DNA of 64,000 nt, taken from positions 1 through 64,000 of the forward strand of contig CAXMRP010000069.1 of assembly GCA_964196155.1 (NCBI GenBank), read 5' to 3'. A program made the position numbers and the translations under genes. The DNA comes from CAXMRP01 sp964196155 (GTDB lineage: Bacteria; Pseudomonadota; Alphaproteobacteria; Rhizobiales; Afifellaceae). Positions 46,421 to 55,541 of this stretch are shown here, piece after piece; within the stretch, counting starts at the first letter, position 1, and each line of letters opens with the position of its first letter. The notes under the pieces were generated by a model. The model was not told the origin of the DNA. It did not search any database and was given only the letters and a program-made list of their open reading frames with translations.

Positions 46421-47722
46421 TTATTCGGCCGGAACCAGTGTTGATTTTTCCACAAAATCGATGTGGTCCTGATGCACCGAACTTTCCGGCGTCATCAGAC
46501 GGTTTGCCAGATAGGCAGCAAAGGCGACAGGAACAAGTGCGGCGCCGGGTATGCCGGAAACGCCAAGGGGAAGCGAAATCAGCGGCAGCCAATATATTCC
46601 CATGAGTGCGAGGCGACCATTCCGGGTAATGTTACCGGCGGCGCCCATTGAGATCAGCACCCAACCGAATACCACCATGTCGTAACTCATGAGATATGGC
46701 GTTGCGATAATAGAGGCGGTCAGAAACAGGGCGTAGGACAGAACTGGATCGCGGCGGCGCCAATAGGTCCACACCACAAGCGAGGCAGCTGCGATGCCGA
46801 CGGCAATCTGCACACCGTAGGCCAGATCGGCTGAGCCGCCGAGAAGCCGCATATCCATGAAGATCGTCGGCATCAGCCCGATAATGATGGCGCTTGGATC
46901 ATTGAGCACGCCTTCTTGCGTCGTGACACCGATGGTGAAGTAGCGCAGCCAGATATCCGGGCCGAACAGCGCGGCGGTTATTCCGGCGATCGCGGCTGCG
47001 GTTACGGCTGCCGCAGTAAATACGGTCCAGCGCTGTGAGACCAAAAGGACCAGCGGAAATAGCAGGCCGAGTTGCGGTTTCAGTGTCAGCAGACCGATTA
47101 AAAACCCAGCCAGTATCGGCCTTGTGTCCCAAAACCGAAACACGGCAATCAGGATCGCGGCGGTAAAGAACGAATTTTGCCCGGAAACGAAACAGACCAG
47201 CGCGGCAGGCGCCATGATCATCACCAGCGCCGCCGATTTCGGTTTCGCCGCCCAGGCCGATGCCGTGCGATCCGACGCCGCCCAGATCAGCGCGGCCAGT
47301 CCAAGGGCTGTCCATAGTGCGTAGGCTGACAGATAGGCCATTAGCCCAAAGGGAGCAGCGGGCAACATCACCGATGGCGGATAGGACCATTGCTGATAAG
47401 GATATTCGCTGCCCAGCATTTCGTGCAGGAACCGCACATAGCTGGCCATGTCGTAGAATGCACCGGGCGCGTCGCTCCATGCCTCGCGGCCCATGGTCCA
47501 GAAATTCAGGAAATCGCGACCGATAACATAGCCGATCGTGTCGCGCGGAAACGGCAGCTGCCAATCAATAAAGCCCAGATACAGCGCCAGCATGAGCGCC
47601 GAGGCGATAACGCCTTTTATACCGATATCCTGCCAGACCGGAGCTACGGGGCCCTGTTTGGCGCGAACACTGTCATCATCCGCCAAGGCTTGTTCGCCTG
47701 CCGTGTATTGTGGTGCACTCAT
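46421..47722 (-). CDS. GT87 (DUF2029) family membrane glycosyltransferase
   Basis: A polytopic membrane protein of 433 residues from ATG 47722 (a GTG at 47740 is possible), with about ten hydrophobic helices. The first extracytoplasmic loop contains GRDFLNFWTMGREAW, with the acidic residue typical of the polyprenol-phosphate-sugar-dependent GT-C glycosyltransferases of the GT87/DUF2029 family. FYDMASYVRFLHEML and the aromatic YQQWSYPPSVMLP segment also fit. The transferred sugar and acceptor are unknown. It is transcribed toward dnaK and divergent from alkB. Confidence 0.8.
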   Translation of the reverse strand: MSAPQYTAGEQALADDDSVRAKQGPVAPVWQDIGIKGVIASALMLALYLGFIDWQLPFPRDTIGYVIGRDFLNFWTMGREAWSDAPGAFYDMASYVRFLHEMLGSEYPYQQWSYPPSVMLPAAPFGLMAYLSAYALWTALGLAALIWAASDRTASAWAAKPKSAALVMIMAPAALVCFVSGQNSFFTAAILIAVFRFWDTRPILAGFLIGLLTLKPQLGLLFPLVLLVSQRWTVFTAAAVTAAAIAGITAALFGPDIWLRYFTIGVTTQEGVLNDPSAIIIGLMPTIFMDMRLLGGSADLAYGVQIAVGIAAASLVVWTYWRRRDPVLSYALFLTASIIATPYLMSYDMVVFGWVLISMGAAGNITRNGRLALMGIYWLPLISLPLGVSGIPGAALVPVAFAAYLANRLMTPESSVHQDHIDFVEKSTLVPAE

Positions 47723-47798
47723 CGCCTGATCATGTGGCACAGCAGCGTTAAAACCCTGCTAATGAGCCTTTTATTTGGGAAAATCAGGAGTGCGGCTG

Positions 47799-48416
47799 GT
47801 GATTCATCTTGATGGACTGCGGTTCCTGCCTGGTTATTTCGATCGGGCCGCCCAGCAAGACCTGGTCGGCGATATTCGGGCTGTGATTGAAACAGTACCG
47901 CTCTATCGCCCGGTGATGCCGCGCAGCGGCCGGCCGTTTTCCGTCCGTATGACCAATTGTGGGCCGCTGGGTTGGGTCGCCGACAAGACCGGTTATCGGT
48001 ATCAGCCGGGCCATCCCGAAACCGGGGCGCCCTGGCCGGCGATCCCCGGCTCGTTGGTAGAAATGTGGGCGGATGTCGCCGGTTGTCCGGCGGCACCAGA
48101 GGCCTGCCTTATCAACTGGTACGAACCGGACGCGAAAATGGGATTGCATCAGGATCGGGATGAGGAGACCTTTTCTGCGCCAATTGTGTCGGTGTCACTC
48201 GGAGATGATGCGCTATTTCGCGTTGGCGGCCCGGAGCGGCGCGGGCCGACACAATCGGTCCGTCTTTCATCCGGTGATGTTGTCGTTCTGGGCGGGGCGG
48301 CGCGCCTCGCCTTTCACGGCATCAGCCGAATTTATGGCGGCACGTCGAGCCTGCTTGGCGCGCCCGGACGGATTAATCTGACGCTGAGGCGGGTCACGTC
48401 TTACGAAACGCGATAG
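47799..48416 (+). CDS. alkB: Alpha-ketoglutarate-dependent DNA repair dioxygenase AlkB
   Basis: AlkB removes 1-methyladenine and 3-methylcytosine from DNA and RNA by oxidative demethylation. From GTG 47799, placed eight bases after AGGAG, it has about 205 residues; TTG 47775 is an alternative. The iron ligands are His117 and Asp119 (GLHQDRDE) and His173 (AFHGISRI); the 2-oxoglutarate arginine is in RINLTLRR. LINWYEPDAKMGLHQD is a strong AlkB match. I see no ada or other adaptive-response gene beside it. It is divergent from the GT87 gene. Confidence 0.93.
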   Translation: MIHLDGLRFLPGYFDRAAQQDLVGDIRAVIETVPLYRPVMPRSGRPFSVRMTNCGPLGWVADKTGYRYQPGHPETGAPWPAIPGSLVEMWADVAGCPAAPEACLINWYEPDAKMGLHQDRDEETFSAPIVSVSLGDDALFRVGGPERRGPTQSVRLSSGDVVVLGGAARLAFHGISRIYGGTSSLLGAPGRINLTLRRVTSYETR

Positions 48417-48503
48417 CGCGAAATCGGTATTCTTTACGGTCAGTTTACTCCGTTTGCATAGAATTCGGATGTTCGATTATCCCCAACTTTCAGGCGGAAT
48501 CCC

Positions 48504-48692
48504 ATGTCGTCGCGTCGATCCTTTGTCAAAATGCTCATCTGGGTATTGCCGGCGATTCTTCCGGCATTTCTTGTGAAGCCAGTTCGGGATCGAGTGCCTT
48601 CGGAGCTGGATGATCGAACTGAGGATGCTGGCGAATCGGAAGACATAATCTATCGGAATGGCTGGTTCCTGAAGTCGACGGACCGGGTTTAA
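48504..48692 (+). CDS. 62-residue Tat-signal microprotein, likely partner of the GMC oxidoreductase
   Basis: A very small protein with a twin-arginine motif at its extreme N-terminus: SRRSFVK, matching the S-R-R-x-F-(L/V)-K Tat pattern. A hydrophobic stretch follows (about 10-24), with no clear Ala-x-Ala cleavage site, so it may stay as a membrane anchor. The rest is acidic (residues 33-48), ending YRNGWFLKSTDRV. AGGCGGA precedes the ATG. It ends five bases before the GMC oxidoreductase, which has no signal of its own. Small Tat subunits can escort GMC dehydrogenases to the periplasm; that role here is inference. Confidence 0.75.
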   Translation: MSSRRSFVKMLIWVLPAILPAFLVKPVRDRVPSELDDRTEDAGESEDIIYRNGWFLKSTDRV

Positions 48693-48697
48693 ACCGG

Positions 48698-50227
48698 ATG
48701 CTTGCGAGCTTCCACGACCTTGAGGCGGGCGCGTTCGACGGGCGGACTTTTGACGTTGCCATTGTCGGTGCCGGTGTCGCCGGCATCACGCTGGCGCTGG
48801 CGCTTTCGAAGACAAAATCGGTGTTGCTGCTGGAAGGTGGTGATACGGATTATACCAGTGATTCCCAGGACTTATATGTCGGTGAGACCAGCGGGCGGGA
48901 CTATTTTGAACTCGATCAGTGCCGGATGCGGTTTTTCGGCGGTACGTCGAATATCTGGTCGGGTTGGTGCCAGACGCTGGAGCCGATGGATTTTGTCAAG
49001 CGGGACCATATTCCGCACAGCGGCTGGCCGATCGGCCATGAGGATATCGCGCCCTACTTCAAGCGCGCCACGGATATCCTCGACATCGATACCGGCACCA
49101 GCGTCGAGGCGCCTTACCGGGCAGACTTTGATGCCGCGTTGACATCTCCTAACGGCTTGAAATCACACAAGTTCTTGTGGAGTGGCCCAACCCGGTTCGG
49201 GGAGAAATATCACGACGCGATTGCCGCGTCGGATAGCATCACCTGCCTGACCAATGCCAGCCTTACAGACATTGTGCTCTCCGACTATCTCAATGCGGTT
49301 TCATCGTTGACGATCTCCGGATTCAACGGGCAGACCCGAAGTTTTTCGGCGCGGCGCGTGGTGCTGGCTGCCGGGGGGTTGGAGAACCCGCGGATCTTGC
49401 TCAATTGCAATTCCCAGATTGCGGCCGGCGTTGGCAATCAGAACGATCTGGTCGGCCGGTTTTTCGCCGAGCATCCGCATCATTTTGTCGGGCAGATGGT
49501 GTTTGAAGATGCGCTGCGGGAGCGCATTACCGATGCGCTTACTTACGCGGAAATGACTGAAAAACCTCACTATTATCTGTTCTACGGCGCAAGTGAGGGG
49601 TTTATCGAAGAACACAAGGTGCTCAATTTCGGCTTGCGGGTTTTGCCGGATATCAAACCGGCGGACGGGACTTTTTCAGACCGGCTGAAGCGGGCTGTTT
49701 GTGCGCCGGACTGGCTGTCGCGAGGGGTCGATATGGTTCGCTTCCGGCAGTATCCCTACTGCGCGGAAGGGCATCTGCACGTGACCACGGATCAGGCACC
49801 GAACCCCGATAGCCGCGTGCAACTGTCTGAAAAGGTTGACGCTTTCGGCATGCGCCGGATCGATCTGGACTGGCGGATGTCGGCGTTGGACCGGCGGACG
49901 ATTGCGGCGGCGGCGACCCATATCGGTGCGCAGTTTGCCCGGCGCAACCTTGGGCGGATCAAGGTAACTCCTTGGGTTTACTCGGAAAATTCCCCGTTCC
50001 CCGGTCCGGGAGAAGATGAGGTTGCCGGCAACCATCATATGGGCACGACGCGGATGGCCGACGATCCGAAGCAGGGCGTTGTCGACAAGAACGCGAAAGT
50101 GCATGGAATCTCAAACCTTTACGTCGCCGGGTCGAGTATTTTTCCGACCTACGGGCAGGTCAATCCGACCTTGCCGCTGACGCAACTGACCCTGCGTCTG
50201 GCTGATCATTTGAACGGCCTTTCCTGA
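48698..50227 (+). CDS. GMC-family FAD-dependent oxidoreductase
   Basis: A 509-residue flavoprotein. The FAD dinucleotide-binding motif is VAIVGAGVAGITLALAL (about 20-36). GGTSNIWSGWC and a mid-domain LAAGGLENPRILL follow. The C-terminal GMC motif contains HHMGTTRM (active-site His-His pair) and ends in NPTLPLTQLTLRLADHL. Such enzymes oxidise sugars, alcohols or sterols; the substrate cannot be told. It lacks an N-terminal signal and begins five bases after the Tat microprotein, so the two are surely cotranscribed. No cytochrome c subunit is adjacent. Confidence 0.92.
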   Translation: MLASFHDLEAGAFDGRTFDVAIVGAGVAGITLALALSKTKSVLLLEGGDTDYTSDSQDLYVGETSGRDYFELDQCRMRFFGGTSNIWSGWCQTLEPMDFVKRDHIPHSGWPIGHEDIAPYFKRATDILDIDTGTSVEAPYRADFDAALTSPNGLKSHKFLWSGPTRFGEKYHDAIAASDSITCLTNASLTDIVLSDYLNAVSSLTISGFNGQTRSFSARRVVLAAGGLENPRILLNCNSQIAAGVGNQNDLVGRFFAEHPHHFVGQMVFEDALRERITDALTYAEMTEKPHYYLFYGASEGFIEEHKVLNFGLRVLPDIKPADGTFSDRLKRAVCAPDWLSRGVDMVRFRQYPYCAEGHLHVTTDQAPNPDSRVQLSEKVDAFGMRRIDLDWRMSALDRRTIAAAATHIGAQFARRNLGRIKVTPWVYSENSPFPGPGEDEVAGNHHMGTTRMADDPKQGVVDKNAKVHGISNLYVAGSSIFPTYGQVNPTLPLTQLTLRLADHLNGLS

Positions 50228-50346
50228 ATTTACCAAGGGATTTGGTCAGGTGTTTGGTTTGGTATTCGTCTGGTGTGTAATTGGTACTCGTTTGGGCGTT
50301 CGTGTGGGAACGTCAGTTATACGCCGGTCGCGCCTGACCAATCGCC

Positions 50347-50958
50347 TTATGGATTCGGTTCCGTAATTGTTTCGCTGGCGAAATCATCGGCAAATTCGCT
50401 CTTTCGATACAGCGCATGCAGGATAATGCCGGCCTCGGCGAAAGCGGCTTGCGCGCCCTCCTCGCGATCGACAATGGTGATCAGGTCGGTGACCACCGCG
50501 CCGGCCTGGCGGATGGCGCTGACCGCTTTCAGGGCCGAGGCGCCGGTGGTGGTGACATCCTCGACGACAGCGATTCGTTTACCGGCAAGATCGACGTCGT
50601 CGGTCAGGCCCTCGATCAGGCTCATGGTGCCGTGGCTCTTGGCCTGCTTGCGGATGAAAAACGCGCCGACCGGTTGCTGCCCGACGGCGCTCATGGCGGC
50701 GATGGCGGTGACAATGGGCACGGCGCCCATTTCCAGCCCGGTGACATAATCGGCACGCAGCGCGGTGGCCTTGCGCGCCATCAAGCTGCCGATCAACCGG
50801 GCGCCTTCGGGATAGAGCATCGTCGGCTTGAGGTTGAAATAAATCGTGCTGGTGCGTCCGGAGGCGAGGGTGAATGTCTCGCCCTGGCGAAAGGATCGCG
50901 TTGCGATGATGTCGAACAGACGCTGGCGTTCGTCCAGCGGCGCGGGGGTGATGGGCAT
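50347..50958 (-). CDS. pyrE: Orotate phosphoribosyltransferase
   Basis: PyrE converts orotate and PRPP to OMP in pyrimidine synthesis. The 203-residue protein has the type I phosphoribosyltransferase fold, the N-terminal hood with FTLASGRTSTIYFNLKPTMLYPEG, and the PRPP-binding loop RIAVVEDVTTTGASAL. It starts at ATG 50958 (MPITPAPLDERQ). It stands alone, convergent with the GMC gene; no other pyr gene is in the window. Confidence 0.94.
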   Translation of the reverse strand: MPITPAPLDERQRLFDIIATRSFRQGETFTLASGRTSTIYFNLKPTMLYPEGARLIGSLMARKATALRADYVTGLEMGAVPIVTAIAAMSAVGQQPVGAFFIRKQAKSHGTMSLIEGLTDDVDLAGKRIAVVEDVTTTGASALKAVSAIRQAGAVVTDLITIVDREEGAQAAFAEAGIILHALYRKSEFADDFASETITEPNP

Positions 50959-51076
50959 GGACCTTCCTTGGCCGGGTTAACGGCACGGGGTCAAGACCCA
51001 CAGGCGTGGGAGACGCGATTGGCTGTGGTTAAGCCGCGCGCAGATTTGCCCGACCGGACAATTTATATCTGGCCGG

Positions 51077-51847
51077 TCAGGTTTCCTCACTGTCCTTTTC
51101 ATTATCCGGCTTGTTATCCGGCATATCAGCCGATGCATTCATGATGACCGGGGTGCGGAATTTCCAGGTGTTCCACAGATCCTGTTTGTCGATGAGCTCG
51201 GCCATGAAGTGGGCGACATTGGCGCGGGCGGTCGGACGGCCGGAAAACAGGCCGGTGGTCGGCGAAGGGCAGATTTCATAGGCCGAGACGTCGGCATTGA
51301 TCAGCGAATCCGGGCGGACACTGCACCACTGGATATGGCGATTGTCCGTTCCGATATTGCCGTAAAGATGCGCTGCCGCCGTTTCATTGTCGCGGTGCGG
51401 CGGCACGCCATAGCGAAGGGCAAACAACAATGCCCGCTCAAACCCCGGCCGCCTGGCATCGCACTGCGGATTGGCAACGCCGACCGAGTTCATCAGGATA
51501 AACCTGACCGGCCCGGGTGGATCGTTCTGTTCGATTGCCGCGCACAATCGCCGCGCCGCGTCGGTGCACAGTTTTTTCGGCCCACCAAACATTCCGGCAA
51601 AATTCATCACATGGCCGAGGCACGAGACCACGGCATCGCAGCCGTTCACCTGGTCTTTCATCTGCGCATCCGTGAGGTCCAGCACGGCGGCCTTGATGAG
51701 CGTCAGGTTCGGATTGTTGGCCACATCGTCGGGCAGCTTGTCCGGCGAACGGACAATGGCGCGAACCGTGTGGCCCCGGTCCAGCAACTGTTGCACCAGC
51801 AAGCGCCCGGTCATGCCGGTGGCGCCTACGACCAATATTGTTGTCAC
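51077..51847 (-). CDS. NAD(P)-binding atypical SDR-family oxidoreductase
   Basis: A 256-residue Rossmann protein starting MTTILVVGATGMTGRLLVQQLL, with the GxxGxxG dinucleotide motif of atypical (NmrA/flavin-reductase-like) SDRs. VRAIVRSPDKLPDDVANNPNLTLIKAAVLD and ILMNSVGVAN follow. No classical Tyr-x-x-x-Lys triad is obvious, usual for this subgroup. The C-terminal ~25 residues are acidic and look disordered. The substrate is unknown. It is divergent from the CDGSH gene, so the two may share a 212-base promoter region. Confidence 0.85.
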   Translation of the reverse strand: MTTILVVGATGMTGRLLVQQLLDRGHTVRAIVRSPDKLPDDVANNPNLTLIKAAVLDLTDAQMKDQVNGCDAVVSCLGHVMNFAGMFGGPKKLCTDAARRLCAAIEQNDPPGPVRFILMNSVGVANPQCDARRPGFERALLFALRYGVPPHRDNETAAAHLYGNIGTDNRHIQWCSVRPDSLINADVSAYEICPSPTTGLFSGRPTARANVAHFMAELIDKQDLWNTWKFRTPVIMNASADMPDNKPDNEKDSEET

Positions 51848-52059
51848 GGGTTATCCTCTTTTGCTGGTTGGACGCGTATTGCGATCGCCCGTCCGCGTCG
51901 GTCGATGGATCGCGCACTCATTGGCCAAGAATGTGGCGCAAGGTCAAGTCAGCAAGGGCAATCGGCCAGATGCGCTGGACATCTGTGGCGGCGCGGCCAT
52001 ATCCCTTATGTATCGGGACGGCATTTGGCGGCCGCCTACAATCGCAGGAGAACATTCCC

Positions 52060-52677
52060 ATGAGCGCAGTGATTGAAGAACGCGACGGCGGACCGCTGGT
52101 CGTCAAAGAGGCAGCGCGGCTGACCGGCGCCGATGGCGAGGCGCTGGAAGCCAAGCCGGTGATGGCGCTTTGTCGTTGCGGGCAATCGAACAACAAGCCG
52201 TTCTGCGACGGCTCCCACAAAGCTGCCGAATTTGACAGCGGCCGCTCCGACGATCATACGCCGGACGGGCTGCGGGCCTATGGCGGCAAGGATATCACCG
52301 TTCATTACAACCGCATGCTGTGTTCCCATGCCGGCGAGTGCGAAGCGCGTCTGAAGGCGGTGTTTGATCCCTCGCGCAATCCGTGGATCGTGGCCGACAA
52401 CGGCTCGCGCGACGATATTATCGCGGTCGTCACGGCCTGCCCCTCCGGGGCCCTGTCCTACAGTGAGCCGGACCAGCCGCCGCAACATGCCATCGATGCA
52501 GCGCCCGGAATTACCATTGAGGAAAACGGGCCCTATCGCGTCGCCGGCATCCCGCTCGCCTCGGCGCGCGCGGCGGACGGAGGAAGCACAGACAAATATG
52601 TGCTGTGCCGCTGCGGCAAATCGAAAAACAAACCCTATTGCGATGGCACCCACCACGACGTCAATTGGCGGGCGTGA
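52060..52677 (+). CDS. Double CDGSH iron-sulfur protein with a central ferredoxin-like (Fer4_19) domain
   Basis: A 205-residue protein from ATG 52060, behind CAGGAG. Residues 38-53 are a CDGSH site (Cys38, Cys40, Cys49, His53: CRCGQSNNKPFCDGSH). Residues ~75-135 look like the divergent 4Fe-4S domain Fer4_19/DUF1271 (Cys88, Cys94, and Cys127 in ACPSGAL). Residues 183-198 are a second CDGSH site (Cys183, Cys185, Cys194, His198). CDGSH sites bind redox-active 2Fe-2S clusters with three Cys and one His. Possible roles are electron transfer or cluster handling; there is no dedicated partner. The open frame upstream to 51838 is not protein-like. Confidence 0.92.
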   Translation: MSAVIEERDGGPLVVKEAARLTGADGEALEAKPVMALCRCGQSNNKPFCDGSHKAAEFDSGRSDDHTPDGLRAYGGKDITVHYNRMLCSHAGECEARLKAVFDPSRNPWIVADNGSRDDIIAVVTACPSGALSYSEPDQPPQHAIDAAPGITIEENGPYRVAGIPLASARAADGGSTDKYVLCRCGKSKNKPYCDGTHHDVNWRA

Positions 52678-52741
52678 CGGGGCGGTTCGGCGGCCGGGGC
52701 GCGCTATATCGAACCCGTCTCATGGTCGTCGACCCACGCTC

Positions 52742-53728
52742 CTACCTCTCTTTGGGTGGGCCCTCGGGCGGGCGATTCAGGACGGCTTCAATCTCGTCTA
52801 TGATCGCGTCCGGTAGCGGACCATGATCCATCGCGCCGGCATTTTCTTTCGCCTGTTCGGCGTTCTTTGCGCCGGGCAAGGGAACAGTGCGCGGTGACTT
52901 TGCCAAAAGCCAGCATAATGCGCCCTGGGCCAGCGTGCGCCCGCCGACAGTGATCAGGTCGCGCACCGCGTCCAGCTGGCGGGCCCGGTCCGGCGAGGCG
53001 GTGCCATCGGTGAAATAGCCCTGCCACTGCGCATCGTTGGCGCGAATATCGCCGCTGGCGACGCGGTAACCGTCGGAATATTTGCCGGTCAGCACCCCCA
53101 TGCCAAGCGGCGAACGGATGAGCTGGACCACTTCGTGCGCCCTTGCCGTCGCGTACATGGAGGAAGCGTCGATGAACAGGTTCATGGCGTGCTGGACTGC
53201 GATGAAACCGTCGCGACCGGCCATGGCATCGACGCTGCCCGGAAAATCAGTGCTCCATCCGAACGCACCGATGTGACCAGCGGCGACCAGTTCCTCCAGC
53301 GTATCGAAGGCCGGCGTGGCCTCGTCCACCGACAGGCCATTGAGATGCAATAGCATCACATCGATCTTGTCCCGCTGCAGGCGCTTGCGACTTTGATCGA
53401 TGGAATCCCGGACATAGGCCGGATCGAACTTTGGCCCGGTCATCTGTTTGGTTTCAGCATCAAAGGCGTGACCGAATTTCGATACGATGATCGCGTCGGG
53501 GCGATTGCCCAAGGTCTTGCCCAGCAATGTCTCGGAGTGGCCGGCACCATAGACGGCGGAGGTGTCGAATACCCGCACACCGGCGTCCCACGCAGCATGA
53601 ATGGCGCCGGCGGAATCAGCGTCGTTGGTGCCGGCGTAGCCGACCGATACATCGCCGCTCCAGAACGGGCCACCGATTGCCCAGCAGCCCATTGCTATTC
53701 GGGGCGCACCCTCAAATATGCTATCCAT
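52742..53728 (-). CDS. Aldo/keto reductase
   Basis: A 328-residue TIM-barrel oxidoreductase using NAD(P)H. The catalytic set is visible: Asp and Tyr in VFDTSAVYGAGHSE, Lys in IIVSKFGHAFD and His in VMLLHLNG. The cofactor loop near the C-terminus reads VPLPGAKNAEQAKEN. The substrate is unknown. It is divergent from the LysR regulator at 53818, with 89 bases between starts, the usual arrangement of a LysR gene and its target. Confidence 0.93.
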   Translation of the reverse strand: MDSIFEGAPRIAMGCWAIGGPFWSGDVSVGYAGTNDADSAGAIHAAWDAGVRVFDTSAVYGAGHSETLLGKTLGNRPDAIIVSKFGHAFDAETKQMTGPKFDPAYVRDSIDQSRKRLQRDKIDVMLLHLNGLSVDEATPAFDTLEELVAAGHIGAFGWSTDFPGSVDAMAGRDGFIAVQHAMNLFIDASSMYATARAHEVVQLIRSPLGMGVLTGKYSDGYRVASGDIRANDAQWQGYFTDGTASPDRARQLDAVRDLITVGGRTLAQGALCWLLAKSPRTVPLPGAKNAEQAKENAGAMDHGPLPDAIIDEIEAVLNRPPEGPPKER

Positions 53729-53817
53729 ATTTCTGATCCTTTCATTATCGAAGCTATCAAAAGTGTTAAGTCACGGGCATACATTGGGTAAGTTGGAATT
53801 TTCGAAAGATTCATTTC

Positions 53818-54672
53818 ATGAATGAAACGAAGTTGAACTGGTCCGATCTACAACTTTTCCTGGCGGTGGCGCGGGGCGGCGGGCTGGCTGCCGGGATGAA
53901 AATATCGGGCATGAGCGCGCCATCACTGGGCCGGCACATGGTGGCGCTTGAGCGGGCAATCGGCGAGGTGCTGTTCGACCGACTGCCGCGCGGCTATGCG
54001 CTGACCCGGGCCGGAACGGCGCTGCTGACCGAAGCGGAAGCGGTCGAGGATCATGTTCTTGCCATCGCCCGTCGGCGCAATGCCGGCAACACAGACCTGC
54101 CCATCGCGATCACCGCCGGAACATGGATGACACGATTTTTGGCGATACATATCGGCGACATTGGCGATACCGGCGCGCAGGGCTCGCGGCTGGTGTTTCG
54201 CGCCGCGGAAACCCGGCATAATATTGGCCGGCGGGAAGCCAGTATCGGTATCAGAAATGCCCGGCCCGACGAGGCGGGATTAGCGGCCAGAAAAACCGCG
54301 CGGGTTGCCTTTGCCGCCTATGCGACACCTTCGGCCGCGAAACGAAATGACTGGATTGCCACCGGCACCCAGACACCATCGGCAATTTGGGTCCGGGCCC
54401 ACAAGCAGGATCAGATCCGGATCGAAGTGACCCACCCGCGCTCACTGCTCGATCTGGCGCGGCAGGGTGCCGGCCATGTGGTGTTGCCGTGTTTTGTCGG
54501 CGGACAGGAACCGGCGCTGGTGCGCAGCGGGCCTATCATCCCGACGCTTTCCCACGACCAGTGGCTGGTTGTGCATGGGGAGGATCGCAATCAGCCGGCA
54601 GTGCGCCGCACGGTTGACCGAATCGCCAAGCTGATCGTGTCGGCGCGAAAGATTTTTGAGGGGAAGGCGTGA
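53818..54672 (+). CDS. LysR-family transcriptional regulator
   Basis: A 284-residue regulator with an N-terminal winged helix-turn-helix (about 8-67: LFLAVARGGGLAAGMKISGMSAPSLGRHMVALERAIGEVLFDRLPRG) and a shorter, atypical effector domain with fewer conserved features than usual. It is divergent from the aldo/keto reductase and probably controls it and itself. Start ATG 53818. Confidence 0.9.
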   Translation: MNETKLNWSDLQLFLAVARGGGLAAGMKISGMSAPSLGRHMVALERAIGEVLFDRLPRGYALTRAGTALLTEAEAVEDHVLAIARRRNAGNTDLPIAITAGTWMTRFLAIHIGDIGDTGAQGSRLVFRAAETRHNIGRREASIGIRNARPDEAGLAARKTARVAFAAYATPSAAKRNDWIATGTQTPSAIWVRAHKQDQIRIEVTHPRSLLDLARQGAGHVVLPCFVGGQEPALVRSGPIIPTLSHDQWLVVHGEDRNQPAVRRTVDRIAKLIVSARKIFEGKA

Positions 54673-54718
54673 GTTGTCGCCGGGCGGCGAGCGCGGGCCA
54701 CGATCGATCTGTTGGAGA

Positions 54719-55384
54719 TCAGGCGAGGAGGGTCCTTACCGCCTCGCCAATTGCGGTGCCGAGCAGGTGATGCGCATCGGCGTCGAAGTGAATGCCTTCT
54801 TCGGAGTCTGACCCGATATGGTCGCCGGCATTGAGGAACGGGATGCCGCGTTCTTCGGCGACCTGACGAAAGGCCGCGGCGAGCCTGCCAGATTTTTCCT
54901 CGCCGCCGTGAAACATTTCCGCCAGCTGGCCGGTCTCGATGATCGGCGGCGGGCAGACCAGCAGCAACGCCGGCGGCTTGCCGTTGCGGCCACAATCGCT
55001 GGCGCTGATGGTGTCGAGGATATTCGACGTGCCGAGCGCAATATCGAAGGGCGTCACCGAAAAACGCGCCTTCAAATCATTGGTGCCGAGCATGACGATC
55101 ACCAGATCGACGGGCGTGTGGCTTTCCAAAATCGCCGGCAGGACGGCCAGACCGTTCTTGTGTACGCCTTCCAGCGGATCGGGATGGACGGTGGTGCGGC
55201 CGGGATGGCCTTCCTCGATGACATGAAAACCGGGCGCCAGTGCCGAGGCCAGAACACCGGGCCAGCGCTCGTCCCGGCCAAAGCGGCGGCTGTCGCTCAG
55301 GTCCCGCATCGGCATGGTACCGTGGGTGTTGCTGTCGCCGAAACACAGTATTGTTTTTTCAGTATTCATATCAGCATTGCTCAT
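54719..55384 (-). CDS. SGNH/GDSL hydrolase (arylesterase/lipase-like)
   Basis: A hydrolase of about 221 residues from ATG 55384 (or ATG 55369). The catalytic serine is Ser18 in CFGDSNTHG (block I), block III is MLGTNDLK, and the Asp-His pair is in GIHFDADAHH near the C-terminus. HPGRTTVHPDPLEG and the overall size resemble SGNH arylesterases/acyltransferases that hydrolyse short esters. It has no signal peptide, so it is probably cytoplasmic. The open frame to 55597 overlaps the divergent neighbour's leader and is not used. Confidence 0.9.
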   Translation of the reverse strand: MSNADMNTEKTILCFGDSNTHGTMPMRDLSDSRRFGRDERWPGVLASALAPGFHVIEEGHPGRTTVHPDPLEGVHKNGLAVLPAILESHTPVDLVIVMLGTNDLKARFSVTPFDIALGTSNILDTISASDCGRNGKPPALLLVCPPPIIETGQLAEMFHGGEEKSGRLAAAFRQVAEERGIPFLNAGDHIGSDSEEGIHFDADAHHLLGTAIGEAVRTLLA

Positions 55385-55541
55385 CGAAACCGTTTTCCCT
55401 GATCGTGTTGCCATTGACCTTATTGCGACCCTATTGGGCGAGACAGTTTTGGGCAAACCGGATGGCTTTACCGGGACGGCGTTTGATCGCACAGTTTGAT
55501 CCCTTGCCACGCGCCGGGCGCGCAAGGGGACGGAGGGTGTG

